From contig NZ_JNIS01000001.1 of NCBI RefSeq assembly GCF_000702625.1, positions 1,901,001-1,965,000 of the forward strand: DNA of 64,000 bases, written 5' to 3'. The stretch is from Exiguobacterium oxidotolerans JCM 12280. Its GTDB lineage: Bacteria; Bacillota; Bacilli; Exiguobacteriales; Exiguobacteriaceae. Position 1 is the stretch's first letter, and each line of letters starts with the position of its first letter. This document shows, in pieces, positions 36,576 to 45,451 of this stretch. Both the position numbers and the translations under genes were made by a program. The notes beneath the pieces are model-generated. The model was not told where the DNA came from and searched no databases. It was given only the letters and a program-made list of their open reading frames with translations.

Positions 36576-38440
36576 GCCAGACAACGAAACGACCTGCCGG
36601 CGGACCTCCGGGTGGACCGGGTGGCGGTCCCGGCGGTGGGAACATGATGATGATGGGAGAGAAACCGAAAGACTTCAAAGCGACGTTCCGTCGGTTACTC
36701 GCCTATTTAAAACCACGGCGGACGGCCTTGATTGCGGTGTTTGTCGCCGCGATTCTCAGTACGGTCTTTATGATCGCCGGACCAAAAATCATGGGGACAG
36801 CGATTACGGAACTGTTCGAAGGGGCGTATGCGAAGTTCCAAGGAGTCCCCGGTGCTGCCATCGACTTTACGAAGATCGGTCAGATTTTGCTGCTCCTCGC
36901 TGGGCTTTACGTCATCAGTAGTATATTTAGTTACATTCAGCAATACATCATGTCGAGCGTCGCTCAAAAAACGGTGTATGACTTACGGGAGGACGTCAAT
37001 CAGAAACTCGAGCGGTTGCCGCTGAAGTATTATGACGGACGACCGAACGGGGAAACGCTCAGCCGGGTGACGAACGATATCGATACAATCGGGAGTACGC
37101 TCCAACAAAGTGTCACGTCGTTCATTACGTCCATCGTCACGATCGTCGGGATTTTAATCATGATGTTGACGATCAGTCCACTCTTGACGTTGATTTCACT
37201 CGTGACGTTACCATTATCGATTTTTGCGATCCGTCCGATCTTAAAACGATCGCAGAAGTATTTTGCCGATCAACAACGGACACTCGGTCAACTGAATGGT
37301 CACGTCGAAGAGATGTATACGGGACACCCGGTCGTCAAGGCGTTTGGTCATGAACGAAAAGCGGTCGCAGAGTTTGACGATGTCAATGAACAGCTCTATG
37401 ATGCCGGACGAAAAGCGCAGTTCATTTCCGGCATCATCATGCCGATGATGATGTTCATCGGGAACATCAGTTATGTCTTGATCAGTGTCGTCGGCGGGAT
37501 TTTAGTGACGCAACGCAGTATCTCGATCGGGGACATTCAAGCCTTCATCACGTATACCCGGCAATTCACGCAACCGATCACGCAGACGGCGAACATCGCA
37601 AACATCGTCCAGTCGACGGTCGCAGCAGCAGAACGTGTTTTCGAATTATTAGATGAAGAAGAGGAAATCAAAGAAGTGACGACGCATCATCTCGCGCGTG
37701 CGAAAGGTGCCGTCGCGTTTGAACACGTCGACTTCGGTTACGGAAAAGACCTCTTGATTGAAGACATGAACATCGATGTCCGACCGGGACAAACCGTCGC
37801 CATCGTCGGTCCGACCGGTGCCGGGAAAACGACCTTAATCAACCTGTTGATGCGTTTCTATGAATTGAGCGGTGGTGCGATCCGGATTGACGGGATCGAT
37901 ACGCGAGACATGTCCCGGGAAGACTTGCGGACGACCTTCGGGATGGTCCTGCAAGATACGTGGCTCTTTAATGGGACGATCCGCGATAATCTCGCATACG
38001 GAAAAGTCGGAGCATCGGAAGAAGACATCGTCAATGCGGCTAAAGCGGCGCATGCCGACCACTTCATCCGGACGTTGCCGGATGGGTACGATACGGTCTT
38101 GAACGAAGAAGCCTCGAACATCTCACAAGGGCAAAAACAATTGTTGACGATTGCCCGTGCGGTCCTCGCCGATCCACCGATCATGATTTTGGATGAAGCG
38201 ACGTCGAGCGTCGATACGCGGACGGAAATCTTCATCCAGCAGGCGATGCAACGCTTGATGGACGGACGGACGAGTTTCGTCATCGCCCACCGCCTGTCGA
38301 CGATTAAAGATGCGGACTTAATCCTCGTCATGGATCAAGGACGTGTCATCGAACAAGGAACGCATGAAGCGTTGTTAAAAGCAGATGGTTTCTATGCGGA
38401 CCTCTACAACAGCCAGTTTTCCGAAAAAGAAGTCGTATGA
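36572..38440 (+). CDS. Heterodimeric ABC exporter, catalytic half
   Basis: 622 residues. An unusual Gly/Pro-rich N-terminus of about 20 residues precedes MMMMG and the first membrane helix. Walker A is GPTGAGKTT, the signature is the altered ISQGQKQ, and the catalytic Glu is present (MILDEATSSVD). Paired with the upstream half, one canonical and one degenerate ATP site would form. It exports lipophilic drugs or lipids; the substrate is unknown. Confidence 0.9.
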   Translation: MSQTTKRPAGGPPGGPGGGPGGGNMMMMGEKPKDFKATFRRLLAYLKPRRTALIAVFVAAILSTVFMIAGPKIMGTAITELFEGAYAKFQGVPGAAIDFTKIGQILLLLAGLYVISSIFSYIQQYIMSSVAQKTVYDLREDVNQKLERLPLKYYDGRPNGETLSRVTNDIDTIGSTLQQSVTSFITSIVTIVGILIMMLTISPLLTLISLVTLPLSIFAIRPILKRSQKYFADQQRTLGQLNGHVEEMYTGHPVVKAFGHERKAVAEFDDVNEQLYDAGRKAQFISGIIMPMMMFIGNISYVLISVVGGILVTQRSISIGDIQAFITYTRQFTQPITQTANIANIVQSTVAAAERVFELLDEEEEIKEVTTHHLARAKGAVAFEHVDFGYGKDLLIEDMNIDVRPGQTVAIVGPTGAGKTTLINLLMRFYELSGGAIRIDGIDTRDMSREDLRTTFGMVLQDTWLFNGTIRDNLAYGKVGASEEDIVNAAKAAHADHFIRTLPDGYDTVLNEEASNISQGQKQLLTIARAVLADPPIMILDEATSSVDTRTEIFIQQAMQRLMDGRTSFVIAHRLSTIKDADLILVMDQGRVIEQGTHEALLKADGFYADLYNSQFSEKEVV

Positions 38441-38454
38441 CAGGATCAAAAATG

Positions 38455-38489
38455 AAGCAGTTCTCCTGAAACGGGGAGCTGCTTTTTTT
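38455..38489 (+). terminator. Terminator of the MarR-ABC operon
   Basis: Stem AAGCAG.TCTCC/GGGGA.CTGCTT with a seven-T run. Confidence 0.85.
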
Positions 38490-38518
38490 GTCGGAATAAT
38501 CCTTTTCCTTGATTTTTA

Positions 38519-38534
38519 ATACCGCAGGGGGTAT
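38519..38534 (+). promoter_or_regulatory. CstR-type operator 1
   Basis: ATACCGCAGGGGGTAT, matching the three sites at 58524, 58886 and 60127. It lies just before the rhodanese-CstB pair, so persulfide-responsive control by the CstR at 58604 is likely. Confidence 0.75.
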
Positions 38535-38586
38535 ATTATGGACAGAAATCATTTTGCCGAACGGGCAACAAAAGGAGAGAACTTCC

Positions 38587-38886
38587 ATGAAAAACATGTC
38601 GACGACTGAACTTGAACAAACACTTCAAACGGATGCATCCATCCAGTTGATTGATGTCCGGGAAACGGATGAATACGCAGGTGGTCATATCGAACAAGCT
38701 AAAAATGTTCCGCTATCTGAATTGACGGAACGTACGGCTGAACTGGATGCGAAACAACCGATTCACGTCATTTGCTTATCTGGTGGACGGAGTATGAATG
38801 CTTCGATGTATTTGGAGCAAGCGGGCTTCGACGTCACGAACGTCGACGGCGGAATGATGAGCTGGGAAGGAAACGTCACACGCTAA
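38587..38886 (+). CDS. Single-domain rhodanese
   Basis: 99 residues with active-site loop CLSGGRS (C63). It transfers sulfane sulfur between persulfides and thiols. ATG 38587 follows AAAGGAGAG. Downstream of a CstR-type operator and 46 bp before a CstB-like gene, so both probably detoxify low-molecular-weight persulfides together. Confidence 0.9.
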   Translation: MKNMSTTELEQTLQTDASIQLIDVRETDEYAGGHIEQAKNVPLSELTERTAELDAKQPIHVICLSGGRSMNASMYLEQAGFDVTNVDGGMMSWEGNVTR

Positions 38887-38932
38887 GCAACAATCAATCG
38901 GGTACGACCATTCAACTAAAGGAGGAATCGTT

Positions 38933-40342
38933 ATGTTATTACGCTATTTCTATGATGAAAAATTAGCACAAGCTTCATATATGGTAGGGTGCCAGAAGAC
39001 GGGGGAAGCGATCGTCATCGATCCGGCACGAAACATCGAACCGTACCTCAAAGAAGCGGAAAAAGAAGGGCTTCGAATTTCGGCGACAGCGGAAACACAC
39101 ATTCATGCTGATTTCGTTTCTGGGACACGCGAATTCGCGAAACGTCTCGGAACGACAGCTTATCTATCAGATGAAGGCGATGCTTCTTGGAAGTATGGTT
39201 TTGCTTCAGAGATTGATGCCTGTCTCGTCAAAGACGGGGAGACGTTCAAAGTCGGGAATGTGACGCTTGAAGTCATGCATACACCAGGTCATACGCCGGA
39301 ACATATCTCGTTTGTCTTATACGATCGTGATCAAACGGTTCCGATGGGAATATTTACGGGCGACTTCGTCTTCGTCGGCGATATCGGACGTCCGGATTTA
39401 CTGGAAGAAGCTGCCGGTATTCAAGGAACGACAGCCCTTGGTGCGAAGCAAATGTTCCAGTCCTTGAAACGCTTCAAACAATTGCCTGACTTCACACAAG
39501 TCTGGCCAGGACACGGTGCAGGAAGCGCGTGCGGGAAAGCACTCGGTGCTGTTCCGACATCAACGGTCGGCTACGAAAAAGCGACGAACTGGGCACTCCA
39601 GATGGAGGATGAAGCAGCATTCGTCAAAGAATTGACAACGGATCAACCAGAACCACCGAACTACTTCGCGATGATGAAAAAAGTGAATAAGGAAGGCATT
39701 GCCGTGACGACAGGAATCGATCGTCCACGCCTTGCTGAAGCGAACACGGTGGGAGAACTCGTCAAGACGATGCAAGTCGTCGATACACGAGACGGAAAAA
39801 CATTCGGTGCCGGACATGTGCCGGGGACAATCAACATTCCTTACAATTCGAAATTCGTTGCCTGGGCAGGCTGGTTAGTCGATTTCAATCAGGATATCGC
39901 CATCCTCGCGGCAGCGGATCAACTGGAAACGATTCAAACGGATTTACAATCGATCGGACTGGATCGTTTCGTGACATTGATTGATGTCGAAGAACTCACA
40001 GCGGGTCAGTTAACAGAAAGTTATCCAGACTGGACAGCCGACAAAGCCATCGCAGCAGCTGAAGCCGGTGACGTCTATGTCCTTGACGTCCGTAATAAAA
40101 CGGAGTGGGAGGAGAGCCATTATGAACAGGCTCACCGGATTTTACTTGGAAAACTCGCGTCACGTCATGAAGAACTTCCGAGCGACCAACCGATTGCTGT
40201 CCACTGTGCATCAGGGGTTCGGTCACGGATGGCGGTCAGCGTCCTCCAATCAATCGGTGTGAAGAATGTGATTAACATCGACGGTGGGTATGCAGCGATT
40301 GAAGACGTCTTAGATGGTTCTAAAATAGCAACGACACGTTAA
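38933..40342 (+). CDS. cstB: CstB-like persulfide dioxygenase-rhodanese (copy 1)
   Basis: 469 residues. An N-terminal metallo-beta-lactamase persulfide dioxygenase has Fe ligands in THIHADFVSG (H56, H58, D60) and HTPGHTPEH. A rhodanese-like domain without Cys follows (about 270-360), then a C-terminal rhodanese with C425 (HCASGVRS). This is the domain order of staphylococcal CstB, which turns persulfides into thiosulfate. AAAGGAGG precedes the ATG. A closely similar second copy lies at 55379. Confidence 0.88.
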   Translation: MLLRYFYDEKLAQASYMVGCQKTGEAIVIDPARNIEPYLKEAEKEGLRISATAETHIHADFVSGTREFAKRLGTTAYLSDEGDASWKYGFASEIDACLVKDGETFKVGNVTLEVMHTPGHTPEHISFVLYDRDQTVPMGIFTGDFVFVGDIGRPDLLEEAAGIQGTTALGAKQMFQSLKRFKQLPDFTQVWPGHGAGSACGKALGAVPTSTVGYEKATNWALQMEDEAAFVKELTTDQPEPPNYFAMMKKVNKEGIAVTTGIDRPRLAEANTVGELVKTMQVVDTRDGKTFGAGHVPGTINIPYNSKFVAWAGWLVDFNQDIAILAAADQLETIQTDLQSIGLDRFVTLIDVEELTAGQLTESYPDWTADKAIAAAEAGDVYVLDVRNKTEWEESHYEQAHRILLGKLASRHEELPSDQPIAVHCASGVRSRMAVSVLQSIGVKNVINIDGGYAAIEDVLDGSKIATTR

Positions 40343-40355
40343 TTACTCATAATGT

Positions 40356-40390
40356 AAATGGATGTTCTCTTACGAGAATGTCCATTTTTT
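40356..40390 (+). terminator. Terminator of the rhodanese-cstB pair
   Basis: Stem AAATGGA.GTTCTC/GAGAATGTCCATTT with a T-run. The apparent frame start of the next gene (ATG 40378) falls inside this hairpin, which is why I place that gene's start at 40513. Confidence 0.8.
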
Positions 40391-40512
40391 TATATATTTT
40401 TTTAGGAGAAATATTTAGTGTTGTAAATTGTTTAACTTATCCTTTAGTGGGGGAAATTAAAGAAGTGTCAGAAATATATGAATTCATTTTAGAGATGAAG
40501 GGGTGTGGAAAG

Positions 40513-42315
40513 ATGAACAACTTTTGGAACACGACGTCATTTGACGCAAACGGGATTCTTGGAACTCTCGGAAATATTTTAGGTGCATTGATCGTATTCC
40601 TGATTGGATGGCTGATCGCGAAATTGATTGCGAATGGCATTCAAAAAGCACTAGAAAAATCAGGTGTCGTCGAGAAATTGATGCCAGAAAAGTCAGCTGA
40701 ATCGAAAACGGAGAAAAAGAAATGGACGCCAGAAAAAGTTATCGGCACAGTCATTTTTTGGGTCGTGATGGTTTTTGTACTAATTTTAGTATTCAATATT
40801 CTTAACCTCGGAATCATCGCAGCACCGCTCGCAGACACGATGAGTACGTTGCTTGGTGCCATCCCGAATATCTTGAAAGCAGCACTTGTTCTATTATTCG
40901 CCTATGTTCTTGCCGTCGTCTTACGGATGATCATCGTCAAAGGCGGAACGAAGTTGATGGCGAATGAAAAAGTTCGGTCAAATAAAATGTTGCAAGGACA
41001 AACCGATTTATCGAACTATCCGAAAATTGCTGGAGACATCGTCTTTTACTTGGTCTTGTTGATTTTCCTACCAGGTGTACTCGATGCCTTGAACATCAGT
41101 AGTGTTTCGGAACCGTTCAGTCAACTATTATCGTCATTCCTTAGTTTCATCCCACGTCTGATTGCTGCTGCAGCTATCTTCTTCGTCGGATACCTTGTTG
41201 CGAAAATCGTCCGCGATATCGTGACGAACTTTCTTCATGCAGTTGGAACAGATAAATTTGCTTCACGCTTTAATTTAGGTACAAACGATCAAAAAGATAA
41301 AAAATCCCTTTCTTCTATTTTGGGAACAGTCGTCTTCATCTTAATTTTGATTCCAATCACGATTTCAGCACTGGATCAACTTAATATTAAAGGAATATCA
41401 GAACCCGCGATTAACATGCTAAATGATGTACTTGGGATGATTCCGAACATCATCATCGGTGTCGTCTTAATTCTTGTTGGTCTTTATGTCGGACGTTTCG
41501 TCAAGAAATTCGTCGCGGATCTCTTGTCACGCCTTGGATTTGATAACTTGACACGTCACCTGAAAATCGGTAACTGGGATGCGAATAATACGTCGACATC
41601 GCCATCATCGATTGTTGGCTCACTCGTTGAAATTATTATCGTCGTCCTGTTCGTCGTCGAAGCCTTCAATCTGATTGGTCTTGACTTCATGGTCGATCTC
41701 GGACGAGCTGTTCTTGCTTTCCTTCCGAGCGTCTTGACGGCAATCGTCATCTTGGCGATTGGTATCATCGTCAGCAACTTGGTGAAACGTACGATGGATA
41801 GCTTGTTTGCGAAATCCGATTTAAAAGTACTTTCAAGCGTCGCGAAGTACGCTATCCTTGCTCTTGCTGTCTTCATGGCCCTTGATCAGCTTGGAGTTGC
41901 GGCAACAATCGTCAACTCCGCGTTCATCTTGATTCTCGGAGCAGTTGCCCTTGCCTTCGGTCTCGCCTTTGGTTTAGGTGGTCGTGATAATGCGTCACGT
42001 TATCTTGATCGTCTCCAGAAAAAAGCGGAAAACGCAGACATCGACACATCTAACTTATCATCAAACAACACACCGTCTGCGTCAACAAAACCTAGCTTAA
42101 AAGATGCAGCAAAAGGTGCAGCATCGAACGCAGCAGACGATGTCACGCCAGACCGTGCCCCACGTGCTTCCCGTTCGACGGAATCGACTGATGAGAAACC
42201 GACGCACGGTAAGCCGAAAGGTGCGCTTCCTGAAAATGATTTGGCACAACAGGATGATTATCCGATTGACCCGGATCTTGGACCGAACCTCGATCATCCG
42301 AATGATCGTCCGTAA
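40513..42315 (+). CDS. TM-helix-repeat protein, mechanosensitive-channel related
   Basis: 600 residues with about 11-12 membrane helices arranged as repeated units (AAPLADTMSTLLGAIPNILK; EPFSQLLSSFLSFIPRLIAA; EPAINMLNDVLGMIPNIIIG; ALGLAFGLGG). These are the conserved TM-helix repeats of CmpX-like proteins, often annotated as mechanosensitive ion channels. A polar, Asp/Ser/Pro-rich tail of about 90 residues ends in PDLGPNLDHPNDRP. GTGGAAAG precedes the ATG, and an extended start at 40378 lies in a terminator. Confidence 0.8.
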   Translation: MNNFWNTTSFDANGILGTLGNILGALIVFLIGWLIAKLIANGIQKALEKSGVVEKLMPEKSAESKTEKKKWTPEKVIGTVIFWVVMVFVLILVFNILNLGIIAAPLADTMSTLLGAIPNILKAALVLLFAYVLAVVLRMIIVKGGTKLMANEKVRSNKMLQGQTDLSNYPKIAGDIVFYLVLLIFLPGVLDALNISSVSEPFSQLLSSFLSFIPRLIAAAAIFFVGYLVAKIVRDIVTNFLHAVGTDKFASRFNLGTNDQKDKKSLSSILGTVVFILILIPITISALDQLNIKGISEPAINMLNDVLGMIPNIIIGVVLILVGLYVGRFVKKFVADLLSRLGFDNLTRHLKIGNWDANNTSTSPSSIVGSLVEIIIVVLFVVEAFNLIGLDFMVDLGRAVLAFLPSVLTAIVILAIGIIVSNLVKRTMDSLFAKSDLKVLSSVAKYAILALAVFMALDQLGVAATIVNSAFILILGAVALAFGLAFGLGGRDNASRYLDRLQKKAENADIDTSNLSSNNTPSASTKPSLKDAAKGAASNAADDVTPDRAPRASRSTESTDEKPTHGKPKGALPENDLAQQDDYPIDPDLGPNLDHPNDRP

Positions 42316-42319
42316 GTAG

Positions 42320-42358
42320 AAAAGAGACTCCTTCGTGCACTTGCGAAGGGGTTTTTAG
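42320..42358 (+). terminator. Terminator
   Basis: CTCCTTCG/CGAAGGGG stem with T-rich tail after the TM-helix-repeat gene. Confidence 0.7.
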
Positions 42359-42538
42359 TGCGTCAACGCATCTTTGCATATATGCATTGTAGTAAGTAAA
42401 CAAAAGTGGTTTGACCAATTTGTGAAAAAACACAGAAAGGGCGACTTATAAAAGCTAACATCGTTTGTTATGATGAGAAGGTCAATCAGAAAATGATTTG
42501 AATATTCAGAAAAAAGAGAAAAGTTCGGAGGATGAATC

Positions 42539-43924
42539 ATGAGTTTGCTTCGTAAAAAAGATGTCAGCGTAATGATGGAAAACAAAAGTCATTCTAAGCT
42601 TGCGCGTCATCTATCTGGTTTCGATTTAATCTTACTCGGAATCGGTGCCATCATTGGTACAGGTATTTTCGTATTAACAGGAACAGGCGCCTTATACGCA
42701 GGTCCAGCATTACCGGTCTCATTTATTATTTCAGCCATCGTTTGTGCGTTAGCCGCTCTCTGTTATGCCGAATTTTCCTCAATGATTCCTGTCTCGGGTA
42801 GTGTATATACGTACACCTACGCTACGATTGGCGAACTCGTTGCCTGGATCATCGGGTGGTGTTTGATTTTAGAATACGGTCTCGCTTCGAGTGCTGTCGC
42901 GACAGGGTGGTCAGGTTACTTCCAGTCGCTGTTATCCGGATTCGGCATTGAACTTCCGACAGCACTCCGTGCCGCACCGGGGGCCGTACCAGGCAGTGAC
43001 ACGTTCTTTAACTTACCGGCATTCTTGATTTTGATGGTCATTACGTTCTTGTTGTCACTTGGAATCAAGGAAACAAAACGCGTGAACAATGTGATGGTAC
43101 TTGTTAAAGTCGCCGTCGTCATCTTGTTCATCGTCGTCGGGATTTGGTACGTTGAACCAAGCAACTATACACCATTTGCGCCATTCGGAATCAGCGGCGT
43201 CCTGCAAGCGTCGGCGATTGCCTTTTTTGCTTACCTTGGCTTCGATGCCGTCACGTCGGCAGCAGAAGAAGTAAAGGATCCCGGTCGGAATTTACCGATT
43301 GGCATTTTAGGATCACTCGCAATCGTTACCGTCTTGTACGTCGTCGTCTCTGCAATCATGGTCGGAATCGTCCCGTTCAAACAATTTGAAGGTGTCGATA
43401 GTCCGGTTTCGCTTGCGTTGAAAGTCGCAGGTCAAAACTGGGTTGCCGGCTTTGTTGATTTAGGAGCCATCGTCGGGATGACGACGGTCATTCTCGTCAT
43501 GACGTTTGGTCTCGTCCGTCTGTTGTTCGCGATGAGCCGTGACGGGTTATTGCCGAAAGTCTTCTCGGACGTCAATGAAAAATCGCATACACCGGTCAAG
43601 GCGACTTGGATTCTCGGTACCGCTTCTGGTTTGATTGCTGGATTCGTCCCACTCGGTACGTTGGCGGAATTGATTAACATCGGGACACTCGCTGCGTTCG
43701 CTTTAATCTCCGTCGCCGTCATCATCTTGCGTCGGACGCGTCCTGACTTAAAACGGGCATTCAAAGTCCCGTTCGTCCCGGTTCTTCCGATTTTATCAGT
43801 CCTCGCATGTATCATGTTGATGTTGAATCTTCAAACCTTTACATGGATTGCGTTCTTCATCTGGACGGCGATTGGTTTGCTTGTCTACTTCGGTTACGGA
43901 AGAAGCCGTTCGAAATTAAATTAA
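42539..43924 (+). CDS. Amino-acid permease, APC superfamily
   Basis: 461 residues with 12 membrane helices and the first-helix substrate motif GIGAIIGTGIFVLTG. Closest in pattern to cationic amino-acid transporters (YfnA type), with FLGFDAVTSAAEEVKDPGRN between helices 6 and 7. GGAGGA precedes the ATG. Substrate not readable from sequence. Confidence 0.88.
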   Translation: MSLLRKKDVSVMMENKSHSKLARHLSGFDLILLGIGAIIGTGIFVLTGTGALYAGPALPVSFIISAIVCALAALCYAEFSSMIPVSGSVYTYTYATIGELVAWIIGWCLILEYGLASSAVATGWSGYFQSLLSGFGIELPTALRAAPGAVPGSDTFFNLPAFLILMVITFLLSLGIKETKRVNNVMVLVKVAVVILFIVVGIWYVEPSNYTPFAPFGISGVLQASAIAFFAYLGFDAVTSAAEEVKDPGRNLPIGILGSLAIVTVLYVVVSAIMVGIVPFKQFEGVDSPVSLALKVAGQNWVAGFVDLGAIVGMTTVILVMTFGLVRLLFAMSRDGLLPKVFSDVNEKSHTPVKATWILGTASGLIAGFVPLGTLAELINIGTLAAFALISVAVIILRRTRPDLKRAFKVPFVPVLPILSVLACIMLMLNLQTFTWIAFFIWTAIGLLVYFGYGRSRSKLN

Positions 43925-43930
43925 GTACAT

Positions 43931-43964
43931 GATCACTCTCGATTTCATCGAGGGTGATTTTTTG
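43931..43964 (+). terminator. Terminator of the permease gene
   Basis: GATCACTCTCGAT/ATCGAG.GTGATTTTTTG hairpin, seven bases after the stop. Confidence 0.82.
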
Positions 43965-44033
43965 TTGGAAACAAGTGCAGGAAACCTCTCTCAAAGAGTC
44001 GAACGATTGAAGAGAGAAGAGGAGGAACTACAT

Positions 44034-44816
44034 ATGATTCATATTAAAAGAAATCCTGATTTAGAATCTGCCTACAAAGCGATGCAAGAAGGGTTCAGCG
44101 ATTACATAATTCCGCTCGGTTTGTCACTTGAAGTTTTTCAGGAACGGATTTTGACGCGGGATGCTAACCAGTTGGAGCACTCGTTTGTCGCTTTTCATGG
44201 AGAACGACCTGTCGGGTTATGGCTGAACGGTCTCAAGAAAATCAAGAAGGAACAAGTCATGCGGTGTGGTGGTCTTGGTATAGATCCGCAGTATCGCCGT
44301 CTCGGCATCGCAAAAGCATTATACGAGGCTCAACTAAGTTATGCGAAAGAGCTGGAAGTCGATCGATTGATGCTTGAAGTCATCCAAGGTAATACACCTG
44401 CAATTGATTTGTATCACCATCTCGGCTACCGCCAAGACCATGAACTCGGTTATTTTCAGCGCGATGAACCGAACCAGGTGAATCCACTCGTTGAGATTGA
44501 TGAAGTGGCATTTGAACGGAGATACGCCCAACAAGGCGAATACATCTGGCAACAAGATCCGGGCGTGATGAAATATAGGAAGGCCACCTATTATGAACTC
44601 GACGGAGCATTCATCGCTGCTTCAAACGACTCGATTTTTGCCATCTTGACAGAAGAATCGGAGGTCGCACGCATCGCAACGGAAGCGACCCGACGTTTGA
44701 GTGGAACGACGTATCAATTGCAGTCGACGAATCCACTCGTCTGGGAAGCATTGCGTGAAGAAGGATGGGCACAGCGTGATTTAAAACAATTCGTCATGAG
44801 TAAAGCGATTCGTTAA
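44034..44816 (+). CDS. GNAT-family acetyltransferase
   Basis: 260 residues; the acetyl-CoA motif is GIDPQYRRLGIAKALYEAQL, and EVIQGNTPAIDLYHHLGYR is the usual family ending of the domain. An additional 100-residue C-terminal part suggests a two-domain GNAT. GGAGG at 44021 fixes ATG 44034; a longer frame begins inside the preceding terminator. Substrate unknown. Confidence 0.85.
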   Translation: MIHIKRNPDLESAYKAMQEGFSDYIIPLGLSLEVFQERILTRDANQLEHSFVAFHGERPVGLWLNGLKKIKKEQVMRCGGLGIDPQYRRLGIAKALYEAQLSYAKELEVDRLMLEVIQGNTPAIDLYHHLGYRQDHELGYFQRDEPNQVNPLVEIDEVAFERRYAQQGEYIWQQDPGVMKYRKATYYELDGAFIAASNDSIFAILTEESEVARIATEATRRLSGTTYQLQSTNPLVWEALREEGWAQRDLKQFVMSKAIR

Positions 44817-44820
44817 CGAA

Positions 44821-44876
44821 AAAAATAGCCATCGTTCGTAAGTAGCAACCACTACTTTGGAACGAATGGCTATTTG
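44821..44876. terminator. Bidirectional terminator
   Basis: Stem AAATAGCCAT.GTTC/GAACGAATGGCTATTT around a 25-base loop with a further small pairing. Serves the GNAT gene (+) and the small membrane peptide or Nudix-NOS operon (-). Confidence 0.7.
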
Positions 44877-44969
44877 TCATGTCCATAAACTAATCATGAC
44901 GATGATGGCGAAAATTACGAATAAGATTCCAGTGCCACCCAGCATGATAAGCATAATTTTGTTCATCAT
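44877..44969 (-). CDS. Possible 30-residue membrane peptide
   Basis: A short frame MMNKIMLIMLGGTG... of 30 residues with one membrane helix (ILFVIFAIIVMISLW), ending at TGA 44879-44877 directly before the terminator and 30 bp after the Nudix gene. GATGAGG upstream is a weak ribosome binding site. Could be a genuine small protein at the end of the NOS-Nudix operon or chance; only conservation would tell. Confidence 0.4.
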   Translation of the reverse strand: MMNKIMLIMLGGTGILFVIFAIIVMISLWT

Positions 44970-44998
44970 TGGAAAATGCCTCATCTCTAAGAATGAAT

Positions 44999-45451
44999 TT
45001 ATGAAGAAATACGTGCTATATAATCTTGAATCATCACAAGATGCGACCCGACGATATTATCCGGCAAGTCCGTCAGCGACACATACGTCAATGCAACACT
45101 TTCATCACTGACACGGAGTGTGCCGGAAGTATCGGACGCAATGTACGCAAGGGTGACGCTTTGAAAGACATCCCCATTCGCGAGTGTCGTGACATAATTT
45201 TTACCGGAGTAGACACCAAGCAACGCAAGCGTCTCCGCAACGAGTCCGGTTTCTTCGAATAACTCACGTCGGGCCGTCTCTTCCGTCGATTCTTCCCATT
45301 CCATGAGACCACCCGGAAGACCGAAACGTGCTTGATCTTCATTTCGTTGTTCGAGTAAAATCTGACCTTCCTTAATGACGAGAACGACGGCACCGACTAA
45401 AATCAGCGGAGTGGGTCCGACTAAATCACGGATGGATTTGACGTAATTCAT
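44999..45451 (-). CDS. Nudix hydrolase
   Basis: 150 residues with a full Nudix box GGLMEWEESTEETARREL followed by FEETGL. ATG 45451 follows TCAGGAGG and overlaps the NOS stop as ATGA, so the two genes are translationally coupled. Hydrolyses a nucleoside diphosphate derivative; substrate unknown. Confidence 0.88.
   Translation of the reverse strand: MNYVKSIRDLVGPTPLILVGAVVLVIKEGQILLEQRNEDQARFGLPGGLMEWEESTEETARRELFEETGLVAETLALLGVYSGKNYVTTLANGDVFQSVTLAYIASDTSGTLRVSDESVALTYVSLTDLPDNIVGSHLVMIQDYIARISS

Noticed and set aside
40378-40512. Extended N-terminus of the TM-helix-repeat protein
   Set aside because: The start codon lies in the upstream terminator hairpin; ATG 40513 has a G/A-rich ribosome binding site.
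43929-44033. Extended N-terminus of the GNAT protein
   Set aside because: It begins inside the permease terminator; GGAGG points to ATG 44034.
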